DNA of 39,972 nt from Flavobacteriales bacterium. GTDB taxonomy: Bacteria; Bacteroidota; Bacteroidia; Flavobacteriales; BACL11. Numbering within the stretch: position 1 is the first letter of the stretch; every line of letters starts with the position of its first letter. Below the pieces are notes generated by a model, which did no database searches, had not been told where the DNA came from, and saw nothing but the letters and a program-made list of their open reading frames with translations. Both the position numbers and the translations under genes were made by a program. The stretch is taken from positions 1 through 39,972 of the forward strand of contig JABGVU010000087.1 in NCBI GenBank assembly GCA_018645865.1. The letters are read 5' to 3'. Positions 30,368 to 38,595 of this stretch are shown one piece after another.

Positions 30368-30953
30368 TTATTTACTTTTAACACCCTCTTCTTTCATTCT
30401 GATATACAGGAAATGGATATTCCAAACAAGTATTAAAGCAAAGTATACAATTTCAAATACTCCATACGATTTGAATGGCAGTAATAACAATAGAGAACAT
30501 AACATTGAGAGTCCAATAAACATGGAGAAAATTCCTGCTCTTAAGTATCTTAGAGAACGAAACAAACCAAATAAAAAGACAAATAGATTATAAGAGAAGA
30601 AGAAAAGCTGGGATTTTATGAAAAACCTCATAATCCATAGGAATAGTAGCTGTAAAGAATAATGAAAAAGAAGAAACAAGTAGCAATACCTTCAAAGAAT
30701 AACGAAATCTCCTTTGTTTAAAATAATATCGTAATGCAGTATACGCATTTAGGAAAATCCCTATAGATAAGAACGCTAGGCTTGAATTCCATAATAACCA
30801 AGTTGGCTCTTGTATTCCAAAATCAGAAAATGGTTTTTCCATTGGATTAAATCCCGGACGCAAATACCAACAATAAAGTGGGGCTAAAATTCCCAGAAGA
30901 ATACAGAAAATAAGATAAACCCTTCTTAAAAGTTTTATCCTAAGATATTCCAT
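30368..30953 (-). pseudogene. DUF998-like multi-TM protein split by a +1 frameshift at about 30593-30608
   Basis: Overlapping minus-strand ORFs 30588..30953 (...ATIPMDYEVFHKIPAFLLLL*) and 30368..30679 (...FFFSYNLFVFLFGLFRSLRYL...) join into one continuous membrane protein by skipping one base in TTTTCTTCTTCTC. Confidence 0.75.
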
Positions 30954-32005
30954 TAATAAAAATTAATATCTTTTACAGCAGCATCAAAAACAATAGTGTC
31001 GCAATATGAATCAGTTGCTTGATTGAACTTATATACAATATTCGGATTATAAACAGCATCATTTATATACAGCATATTGGAATACCCATTGGTGGTGTCA
31101 TTAACAGCATATAATTCAGTTTTAACAAACAAAACATCTGATAAAACAGGTATAATTGTAGTAATAGAAGTTCCATCTTCATACATGTTATGAACTCCAT
31201 CATTTGCAGTAAAGAAAAGCACTGAACCATTAGTATTAGAGGTTAAGTTTTGTGCATTGTAAACACCCAAAGAAACATTCCAAACTAATTCCATATCCCA
31301 AGGATGAACTTTACTTAATGATGAAAAAGTATTCGACAGTAAATTATTCTCATCATAAATCCCTCTACAGAGTATAGTTAAGTCATTAACAAAAACAGCT
31401 GAATTTGGGTTTTCTCCTACCTCAATACTTGCCATAAAATCAGCAATTGGCACTGCTTCATCTCTATAGTCAATTGCTATAATAGTTGAATCCTTTAATG
31501 AATCAGGAACTGCCCCGCTATTTAAAACAAATGAACGGTACCATTTACTTATAATAAAACTAGGATCGGATACATCACCTGTTTCAATATCAGAAATAAT
31601 ATTTAAAGTTTCTAAATCAACAACCTTAACTTTAGAATCTCCTTTATCAACTAGAAGTATTCTATTAAAATTTACAAAATCAAAATCAGTAGCATTAACA
31701 AATCCACCTATAATCTCTTTATTTTCAAAAGTTTTAACATTAGCTGTTACAATCTGATTATCGGTAACAATATATGCTTTTGTTCCTTGAAATTTTATCT
31801 TTCTAGGATTTGATAATGCAGCACCATTAACAGTTTGATAAATCTGATTTTTCACTACCTCTCCATCATAAAAACTAACGCCATTTTCAGTAACAATATA
31901 CATGCCTTCACCATAATTTTTTTCGAATTTCTGTACAGGTTCAGTCTCTTCTTTACAAGAAGAAACAAAAACCAAAGCAATAAGTAAATAGTTAATCAAT
32001 TTCAT
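30953..32005 (-). CDS. lipoprotein with YncE/BtuG-like beta-propeller repeats
   Basis: MKLINYLLIALVFVSSCKEE lipobox; repeat-like segments KVKVVDLETLNIISDIETGDVSDPSFI and GENPNSAVFVND. Confidence 0.7.
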   Translation of the reverse strand: MKLINYLLIALVFVSSCKEETEPVQKFEKNYGEGMYIVTENGVSFYDGEVVKNQIYQTVNGAALSNPRKIKFQGTKAYIVTDNQIVTANVKTFENKEIIGGFVNATDFDFVNFNRILLVDKGDSKVKVVDLETLNIISDIETGDVSDPSFIISKWYRSFVLNSGAVPDSLKDSTIIAIDYRDEAVPIADFMASIEVGENPNSAVFVNDLTILCRGIYDENNLLSNTFSSLSKVHPWDMELVWNVSLGVYNAQNLTSNTNGSVLFFTANDGVHNMYEDGTSITTIIPVLSDVLFVKTELYAVNDTTNGYSNMLYINDAVYNPNIVYKFNQATDSYCDTIVFDAAVKDINFY

Positions 32006-32020
32006 GTGATAAATTTTTAG

Positions 32021-32028
32021 CAAATATA
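32021..32028 (-). promoter_or_regulatory. -7 box TATATTTG fused to the preceding terminator U-tract
   Basis: Minus strand ...GCCTCCCTTTTTTTATATTTGC; exact TAnnTTTG. Confidence 0.5.
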
Positions 32029-32052
32029 AAAAAAGGGAGGCAATGCCTCCCT
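32028..32052 (-). terminator. Rho-independent terminator downstream of the BtuG-like gene
   Basis: AGGGAGGC-(ATT)-GCCTCCCT perfect 8-bp stem, then T7 on the minus strand. Confidence 0.85.
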
Positions 32053-32079
32053 CTTTAAATCAAAATCTTATTTCCCAAA

Positions 32080-33111
32080 TTAGTTAAAAGAATATCCTCC
32101 AGGAATAATACCAACTTGTACAGAATCAATAATAGTACCGTCAGTAGTAAACTTATACGACCAGCCACTTTGTGTAAAATCAATAGCATCAGTACCGTAA
32201 ACATAGCCATTGTTAACTCCTAAGCCATAAAAACTCTTGTCAATCAAAGCGGATGTTGGTAATTTTTCATCATTAATATTAAAAGCATAAACTGCTTTAG
32301 ACCAAGAACCATCAGAATAATACAATGTAGTACCAGAAGCATCTATCACTAAGTCCTCAGGGTGATTACCCACAGCAAATGCATAAGTTGCTTCAATAGT
32401 ATTACCTACAATTTTAACTAAATTACCAGCAGTTTCTGAAATCACATTCCAATCAGAATCATATTCGGTATAACCACCAGTTAGTACCCAAACCGCACCA
32501 TTAACATCCACTACAACAGAGTTTGGCTTATCACCAACTACTAAAGTAGTTTCTACCGCATCAGTACTAGTATTAATAACCGAAACTGTATTGTCAAGAC
32601 CCCAACCACCAACATTACAAACATAAGCAAAGCCATTAGCAACTAAAATTCCTTCAGGACCTGCACCACAAGCAATAGTTGATGAAATAGTATTAGTTAA
32701 TAAATCAATAACCTGAACTCCATTAATTCCCCAATCAGTAACATATGCTTTAGAATTAGAAACTTTTGACATGTATCTTGGAGAAACAACGTTAATGGTA
32801 TTTATATGAAAAGGTGTAATATCTACTTCTTCTGAACTATTACCCTGATCTACAAAAGAAATAGAACCGTTAGCTGAACCAAAATTACCTTCATTATTAA
32901 CAAAATATCCATTTATAAATGATTCTGTTGCAAAAACCTCAATCTTTGCTGATCCATTAACCATAACATATGCATTGTTTCCAATTAAATATATTGACTG
33001 TACAGTATCACCCAATACAATAACTGGTTGTGGATTACTATCCTTTTTACAAGAAGTCAATACTGTAATTGCTATAGCAAACATCCCTATCTTTCTTAAA
33101 TTTTTCTTCAT
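32080..33111 (-). CDS. BtuG-like YncE/DUF5074-type beta-propeller lipoprotein (putative surface cobalamin-binding)
   Basis: Lipobox ITVLTSCKKD; propeller repeats NGVQVIDLLTNTISSTIACGAGPEGILVANGFAYVCNVG, NTVSVINTSTDAVETTLVVGDKPNSVVVD; directly downstream of the riboswitch-controlled TonB receptor. Confidence 0.8.
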   Translation of the reverse strand: MKKNLRKIGMFAIAITVLTSCKKDSNPQPVIVLGDTVQSIYLIGNNAYVMVNGSAKIEVFATESFINGYFVNNEGNFGSANGSISFVDQGNSSEEVDITPFHINTINVVSPRYMSKVSNSKAYVTDWGINGVQVIDLLTNTISSTIACGAGPEGILVANGFAYVCNVGGWGLDNTVSVINTSTDAVETTLVVGDKPNSVVVDVNGAVWVLTGGYTEYDSDWNVISETAGNLVKIVGNTIEATYAFAVGNHPEDLVIDASGTTLYYSDGSWSKAVYAFNINDEKLPTSALIDKSFYGLGVNNGYVYGTDAIDFTQSGWSYKFTTDGTIIDSVQVGIIPGGYSFN

Positions 33112-33131
33112 TTTTTGTTAATTGTTTTTGA

Positions 33132-35006
33132 TTACTTGACTGTATAATTTATAGTTAATAATAATTCTCTTCCTGGGTTAGAATAGTTCTGATAAGTAGC
33201 AAAACTTTTATCCATCAAATTTCTAACTTTGCCCAATATTGTAATTGGTAATCTATCAAAAGTATATTTAACAGATATATCTGTTAAAATGAATCTACCT
33301 AAAGTATTGTTCTTTAAGGAACCATAAGCTGTAATCACCTCTCCAGTATAGGATTTTGTTAAGGTGAACTGCAAGTTATCCTTAGTAAGAGTAAAACTGA
33401 TATTCCCTTTATGAATCGGAACATATCTTAACTGCTCGCCAACGGTATTGTCTAGCTTATTAGTAGGTAATTCATTGGTGGATTTGGTAAAAGCATAGTT
33501 TCCTGCAATATTCAATTTTTTAATTTTAAATTTTGCCTTTACTTCCACTCCTCTACTCCATACTTGTTTTATGTTATTGGGTATCCAATTGCCATTTTCC
33601 ATTTGCTGCCAGAGTATCATGTTCGATATATTTAAATTATAAGCGGTTATGCTAAAGTGAGCTTGCTTAGTGTTAACATCAAAACCAATTTCTTTATTCC
33701 AAGCATCTTCAGGATTCAAATCAGAATTTCCGTTAGCCCTTGCTCCTACCCAGAATCTATCATTAAAGGTAGGTGAGCGAAAGCTCCTGTTGTATTTAAG
33801 CCTGAATTTTATGGCAGAACTTAGCTCGGTTTCAAGAGCTAAAATTGGCATAATAGGAACTTCAAATGTGGTTTGCCACTCTTTTCGCAATACTGTATTG
33901 AAAGCTAAAAAATCCGACCTGTATTGTAGGGCCGAAAAGGCAGCTAAGTTTTTTTCTTGCTTACCCCTAAAAACATAATTGTTGTTGACCAAATTGTTAG
34001 CTGTAAAAGCACCGCCAAGGTTAAACAAATAATTTCCTTTTATCAATTTAAAATCAGCATCCGAAATATAACTTTCTGCTAGGTAATTGCTGTTGATATT
34101 TTTCAAAAATTCAGTATATCTAAAGTCCTCTTGAAGATAGGCCTGCTTTAGAGTAATGCTCAAATGATTGACCTTGTGCTTTAGGGTGAGTAGCGCCCGC
34201 TTAGCCTTATCATACTGCTTGGCATCCGAAAAAGGAATAGTCATGTTTTGTGGCACTTCCCTATCCTGCTGGCTTGCCCAATAACTAAAACTATAGGCAG
34301 TATGTGAACTTAAGATATAACCCACATCCAACTGTTGGTTTTTTGATTTTATTTTTCCGTATTCATTAGTAACTAAGGGACGCCCTAATTGAGTGGTATT
34401 GATAAACTCAAAATTATTAGCATGACTTAAAAACTGTAAACTCCCCTTGGCTGATAATTTCCCATCCGTCAGGGAAAATGCTAAGGATTCACTTCTTAAA
34501 CCATAACTACCAGAAGTTGTACTTATAGAAAAAGCATTTTTATGTATCGATTTTAAATTTGTATTTAGGTGTACACTCCCACCAATTGCTCCAGAACCAA
34601 ATACGGAAGCATTACCGCCATGGACTAGGAAGACATCCGTAAAATTAAGGGTATAGATACTTGAGAAATCAGATAAGCCATTGGCAATAGAGTTCAGAGG
34701 GACTCCATTCCAAAGTACTAAAGTATGCGAGCTGGAAGTACCCCTAAAGGAAGGAGTAGCCAAAGCTCCATATTTTTTTATATATACGGATGATGAACTC
34801 CTAATGAGACTTGCTAAATCAGAATTGCTACCTTCTGCTAGTGTTGCTGGATTAATAACATCCATTTGTGTACCAATAGCATGAGCGATAATCCTATTTT
34901 CCATTAGCTTTACTTCAGGCAGCCTAATGGTATCCATAGCCATTTGCCCTTGCAAGGTAGTTGCAAAGCCCAATAGTAGGAATATGTGTGCTATATTCTG
35001 TTTCAT
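33132..35006 (-). CDS. TonB-dependent receptor, BtuB-like (cobalamin uptake)
   Basis: Plug domain (SDLASLIRSSSSVYIKKYGALATPSFRGTSSSHTLVLWNGVPLNS...GSGAIGGSVHL), C-terminal beta-barrel, preceded by a cobalamin riboswitch. Confidence 0.9.
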   Translation of the reverse strand: MKQNIAHIFLLLGFATTLQGQMAMDTIRLPEVKLMENRIIAHAIGTQMDVINPATLAEGSNSDLASLIRSSSSVYIKKYGALATPSFRGTSSSHTLVLWNGVPLNSIANGLSDFSSIYTLNFTDVFLVHGGNASVFGSGAIGGSVHLNTNLKSIHKNAFSISTTSGSYGLRSESLAFSLTDGKLSAKGSLQFLSHANNFEFINTTQLGRPLVTNEYGKIKSKNQQLDVGYILSSHTAYSFSYWASQQDREVPQNMTIPFSDAKQYDKAKRALLTLKHKVNHLSITLKQAYLQEDFRYTEFLKNINSNYLAESYISDADFKLIKGNYLFNLGGAFTANNLVNNNYVFRGKQEKNLAAFSALQYRSDFLAFNTVLRKEWQTTFEVPIMPILALETELSSAIKFRLKYNRSFRSPTFNDRFWVGARANGNSDLNPEDAWNKEIGFDVNTKQAHFSITAYNLNISNMILWQQMENGNWIPNNIKQVWSRGVEVKAKFKIKKLNIAGNYAFTKSTNELPTNKLDNTVGEQLRYVPIHKGNISFTLTKDNLQFTLTKSYTGEVITAYGSLKNNTLGRFILTDISVKYTFDRLPITILGKVRNLMDKSFATYQNYSNPGRELLLTINYTVK

Positions 35007-35051
35007 CTACCTATCGTTTTATTCAGAAACAATTCGGTTTTGTTTTGTTTT

Positions 35052-35207
35052 GTTTAGCAGGTCTTCTGACTTGGTCCTTTTGGAATAGCCTTCCCATTAA
35101 TTAAAACAGTGGCAATCTAGTTTCCAAAAATTTACGGACTTTACAGCTTCTGATAAAGTTGAGGAGTTACACCTCATTCCCTTTTACACTAAAACAGTGT
35201 ACTAAAC
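35052..35207 (-). ncRNA. cobalamin (B12) riboswitch
   Basis: Minus strand: GTTTAG...GGGAATGAGGTGTAACTCCTC...GCCACTG (B12 box)...GGGAAGGC...AGTCAGAAGACCTGCTAAAC; P1 GTTTAG/CTAAAC closes the element. Confidence 0.93.
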
Positions 35208-35213
35208 TTGCAT

Positions 35214-35221
35214 CAAAAGTA
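35214..35221 (-). promoter_or_regulatory. -7 box TACTTTTG upstream of the cobalamin riboswitch
   Basis: Exact TAnnTTTG, 6 nt before P1. Confidence 0.55.
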
Positions 35222-35277
35222 AAGACTTTTTTGAAAGATTCAGTTATTTATAATAACTTTTTTATATTTAATAGAAT

Positions 35278-36111
35278 CTAAAAAATAGATGATATAAGAC
35301 CCAAACTCTTCTCCATCTCTAATGGATTCAATCCTAAATCTTCATTAAAATAAGTGATTAGCTTCTCAGTAGGCATATTACCTACCAAATCATCCTTTGC
35401 CATTGGGCAACCACCAAAACCATTCAGAGCCGCATCAAATCTTCTGCAACCATTCAGGTAAGCAGCAGCTACTTTTTCCTCCCAAGCATCTGGAGTAGTA
35501 TGGAAGTGAGCTCCAAATTCAATAGTTGAGTATTCTTTTATCAAAGTATCAAAGAGTGGTGCAATATTTGCAGGGTCAGAAACACCAATCGTATCTGATA
35601 AAGCCACAATTCCTATTTCCAAATCATGTAACTTTTCAGTAAGTTCAGCTACTATATCAGGATCATAATTTTCTCCATAAGGATTCCCAAAAGCCATCGA
35701 TAAATACACAACTAGTTCCTTGTTGTTTTTAGCTGATAAATTCTGAATTTTTTCCACATCACTAAGCGATTGAGCTATGCTTTTATTCGTATTTTTTTTC
35801 TGAAATTGCTCCGAAACAGAAAGCGGAAAACCTAAATAATTAATTTCTTCAAAACCGCAAGCATCAATAGCACCCCTATTATTTGCAATAATGGAAAGTA
35901 ATTTACTAGAATTGTTTTCTAAATTTAACTGCGCCAATACTTTGGCGGTATCTCTTAATTGTGGGATAGCCTTAGGCGAAACAAATGAACCAAAATCAAT
36001 AGTATCAAAACCAACTTTTAACAATTGATTGATATATGCAGCCTTAATATCAGTAGGAATAAATTCATTGATACCCTGCATTGCATCTCTTGGACATTCA
36101 ATTATTTTCAT
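35278..36111 (-). CDS. mvaB: hydroxymethylglutaryl-CoA lyase
   Basis: [51 protein letters not shown]...[22 protein letters not shown]. Confidence 0.92.
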   Translation of the reverse strand: MKIIECPRDAMQGINEFIPTDIKAAYINQLLKVGFDTIDFGSFVSPKAIPQLRDTAKVLAQLNLENNSSKLLSIIANNRGAIDACGFEEINYLGFPLSVSEQFQKKNTNKSIAQSLSDVEKIQNLSAKNNKELVVYLSMAFGNPYGENYDPDIVAELTEKLHDLEIGIVALSDTIGVSDPANIAPLFDTLIKEYSTIEFGAHFHTTPDAWEEKVAAAYLNGCRRFDAALNGFGGCPMAKDDLVGNMPTEKLITYFNEDLGLNPLEMEKSLGLISSIF

Positions 36112-37136
36112 CTTTTAAGAATCGCTTTATTAATTCTTTTCACTAGTGATGGACCCTCATAAATAAAGCCCGTATACACTTGTAGTAATGTTGCGCCTGC
36201 GTCTAACTTTTCTAGTGCATCTTCAGCAGTATGTATACCACCCACACCAATAATTGGGAATGCTCTGTTGGATTTATCCGCCAAGTACTTTATCACCTGT
36301 GTTGATCTTAAGGTTACAGGCTTACCACTCAAACCTCCATTCCCTATTACTTCAACCTTATTTTTAGCTGTTTTAAGCCCACTTCTATCAATAGTTGTAT
36401 TCGTTGCTATCACACCATCAATTTTAGTGCCTGCCACAATAACTATGATATCATCCAACTGTTCATTTGTCAAATCAGGAGCAATCTTTAATAAGATTGG
36501 TTTTCTTTTTTCTTTTTTATTATTTAAAACTTGTAAGCTATTTAACAATGCAGTAAGAGGTTCTTTTTCTTGCAAATCCCTTAAGCCAGGAGTGTTAGGC
36601 GAACTTACATTCACAGCAAAATAATCAACATAAGGGAAGAGTTTTTCAAAACAGATTGCATAATCGTTTTCCGCCTCTTCATTTGGAGTGTCTTTATTTT
36701 TCCCAATATTCCCACCAATAATTATATCGGATTTCTTTCTTCTTAATCTAGCAACTACTAATTCAATTCCTTGATTATTAAAACCCATACGGTTAATAAG
36801 ACCACTATCATCCTTTAAGCGAAACAACCTTGGTTTAGGATTTCCATCTTGAGGTAAAGGAGTAACCGTACCAATTTCGACAAAACCAAAACCAAAAGAA
36901 GCTAATTCATCAAAAAGTTTAGCATCCTTATCAAAGCCTGCAGCCAAACCTACTGGGTTATCAAATTTTAAACCAAAAACTTCACGCCCCAAGCTAGTGT
37001 CTTTAACTTTAAAAATTAAACGCCATAACCACATTTTACCAGGGATCATACCTCCTATCTTTATAATCTTAAAAGTAATATGATGTATTAATTCAGGATT
37101 AAAAAAAAATAAGAAAAAACGGACTATTCTGTACAT
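36108..37136 (-). CDS. pyrD: quinone-dependent dihydroorotate dehydrogenase (class 2)
   Basis: [57 protein letters not shown]. Start at ATG 37136 because a -7 box overlaps the track start. Confidence 0.93.
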   Translation of the reverse strand: MYRIVRFFLFFFNPELIHHITFKIIKIGGMIPGKMWLWRLIFKVKDTSLGREVFGLKFDNPVGLAAGFDKDAKLFDELASFGFGFVEIGTVTPLPQDGNPKPRLFRLKDDSGLINRMGFNNQGIELVVARLRRKKSDIIIGGNIGKNKDTPNEEAENDYAICFEKLFPYVDYFAVNVSSPNTPGLRDLQEKEPLTALLNSLQVLNNKKEKRKPILLKIAPDLTNEQLDDIIVIVAGTKIDGVIATNTTIDRSGLKTAKNKVEVIGNGGLSGKPVTLRSTQVIKYLADKSNRAFPIIGVGGIHTAEDALEKLDAGATLLQVYTGFIYEGPSLVKRINKAILKR

Positions 37137-37151
37137 TGTAGAGATTTTATG

Positions 37152-37159
37152 CAAAAATA
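37152..37159 (-). promoter_or_regulatory. -7 box TATTTTTG upstream of pyrD
   Basis: Exact TAnnTTTG, 15 nt upstream of ATG 37136. Confidence 0.45.
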
Positions 37160-37175
37160 GAAAATGCTTTCAAAT

Positions 37176-37475
37176 TTAAGAGTTTAGCTGCTCAAAAGAA
37201 TTATCATCATAAAACACGACCACTTTCCCTATTTTCTTAATAGAAACGACCTCTTTTTGCTTGATATCGTTCTGCATATAGCCAATTCCGCTTATTAACC
37301 AATTGGCATTTATATTAGGATAAGCACTTAATAGCTTTGCTAAAAAATCAATACTTGGCTTATTTCGGCCTGAAAGTATATGCGAAATTGTAGCACGGTT
37401 CACACCAATAGTATCCGCCAATACTGAAGGTTTTAAGTTCTCAGATTCCATCCAATTTTTAAGCCTTTCATACAT
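37176..37475 (-). CDS. XRE-family helix-turn-helix transcriptional regulator
   Basis: LKPSVLADTIGVNRATISHILSGRNKPSIDFLAKLLSAYPNINANWLISG. Confidence 0.9.
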   Translation of the reverse strand: MYERLKNWMESENLKPSVLADTIGVNRATISHILSGRNKPSIDFLAKLLSAYPNINANWLISGIGYMQNDIKQKEVVSIKKIGKVVVFYDDNSFEQLNS

Positions 37476-37485
37476 AAATTATAAA

Positions 37486-37499
37486 TTTACAATTGTAAA
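37486..37499. promoter_or_regulatory. operator-like perfect palindrome TTTACAATTGTAAA upstream of the XRE regulator
   Basis: 14-bp perfect dyad between the -7 box (37503-37510) and the XRE start (37475); near-copies at 37625-37638 and 37677-37690. Confidence 0.55.
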
Positions 37500-37502
37500 C
37501 AT

Positions 37503-37510
37503 CAAAAATA
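37503..37510 (-). promoter_or_regulatory. -7 box TATTTTTG for the XRE regulator
   Basis: Exact TAnnTTTG match on the minus strand. Confidence 0.5.
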
Positions 37511-37938
37511 CAATTAGTTTTTATATTAAAGCTAATTAGGTGTTATTTTCTTTTATAGTCATTATATATTTACTTTATATAAATTATATAATTTATTGAT
37601 TTTAAGTATTTTAATTTAATTAAATTTACAATTATAAAAATATAACTAATAAAGTAAGTTTAGCGCCATAAATTTGTTTACAAAAGTAACTAATATAAGT
37701 AATCATATATAATAAAGTTGTATTTATATTTCAATAAAAGTTAATACTACAGCAACTTTAGCGCCTTACAAGAACAGCTATCTAGTGTAAAATTATAAGC
37801 CTATATAATAATCACCAGCAATAAACTTAATAGCAGACACTACCCTACTACAAATATTCATCTATTATTTTATTCATTTTATTTTTAGATATGACTAAAC
37901 TTTTATTTATGTTTGTAAAAACTTAACATTACAAGATT

Positions 37939-38592
37939 ATTACTTTAGCAGAAGAAAATTATTTAAAAGCTATACTCTCTATTTCATTAAATGAAGACGG
38001 GAAAGTGTCCACCAATACGATTGCTAATGAAATTGGCACTTCTGCGGCCTCTGTTTCGGATATGTTAAAAAAACTACAGGAAAAGGAATTAATAAAATAC
38101 AAGAAGTACAAAGGAGTTGAACTTAGTAAATTAGGGAAGAATAAAGCAATAAATATATTAAGGAAACACAGACTCTGGGAAACTTTTTTAGTAAACAAAC
38201 TAGGCTTTAATTGGGGTGAAGTACATGATGTAGCCGAACAATTAGAACACATACAGTCACAAGAACTTGTTAACCGATTAGACATTTTTTTAGAACACCC
38301 AAAATTTGACCCTCATGGTGAGCCTATACCAACAGAAGAAGGAAAAATACCAAAAACAAATACAACGCCATTAAACGAGCTACAAGTCAATACAAAAGGG
38401 ATGATAATGGGAGTGAGTCTAGATGACAAAGATTTTTTGGACTACCTAACTAAGCTAAGCATAACAATAGGTATGAAAATTACATTGTTAGAAAAAATCA
38501 GCTTTGACAAATCTTTAAGTATAAAAATAGAAAACACAAAACAGCACATTAGCAATGATGTTGCCAAACATCTTTTAATAAAAACAAACTAA
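37939..38592 (+). CDS. DtxR/MntR-family metal-dependent transcriptional regulator (non-canonical start, possibly ATT)
   Basis: ITLAEENYLKAILSISLNEDGKVSTNTIANEIGTSAASVSDMLKKLQEKELIKYKKYKGVELS...HRLWETFLVNKLGFNWGEVHDVAEQLEHIQS...DPHGEPIP, plus FeoA-like C-terminus. The track ORF starts at GTG 38005, inside the wHTH domain. Confidence 0.85.
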   Translation: MTLAEENYLKAILSISLNEDGKVSTNTIANEIGTSAASVSDMLKKLQEKELIKYKKYKGVELSKLGKNKAINILRKHRLWETFLVNKLGFNWGEVHDVAEQLEHIQSQELVNRLDIFLEHPKFDPHGEPIPTEEGKIPKTNTTPLNELQVNTKGMIMGVSLDDKDFLDYLTKLSITIGMKITLLEKISFDKSLSIKIENTKQHISNDVAKHLLIKTN

Positions 38593-38595
38593 ATA

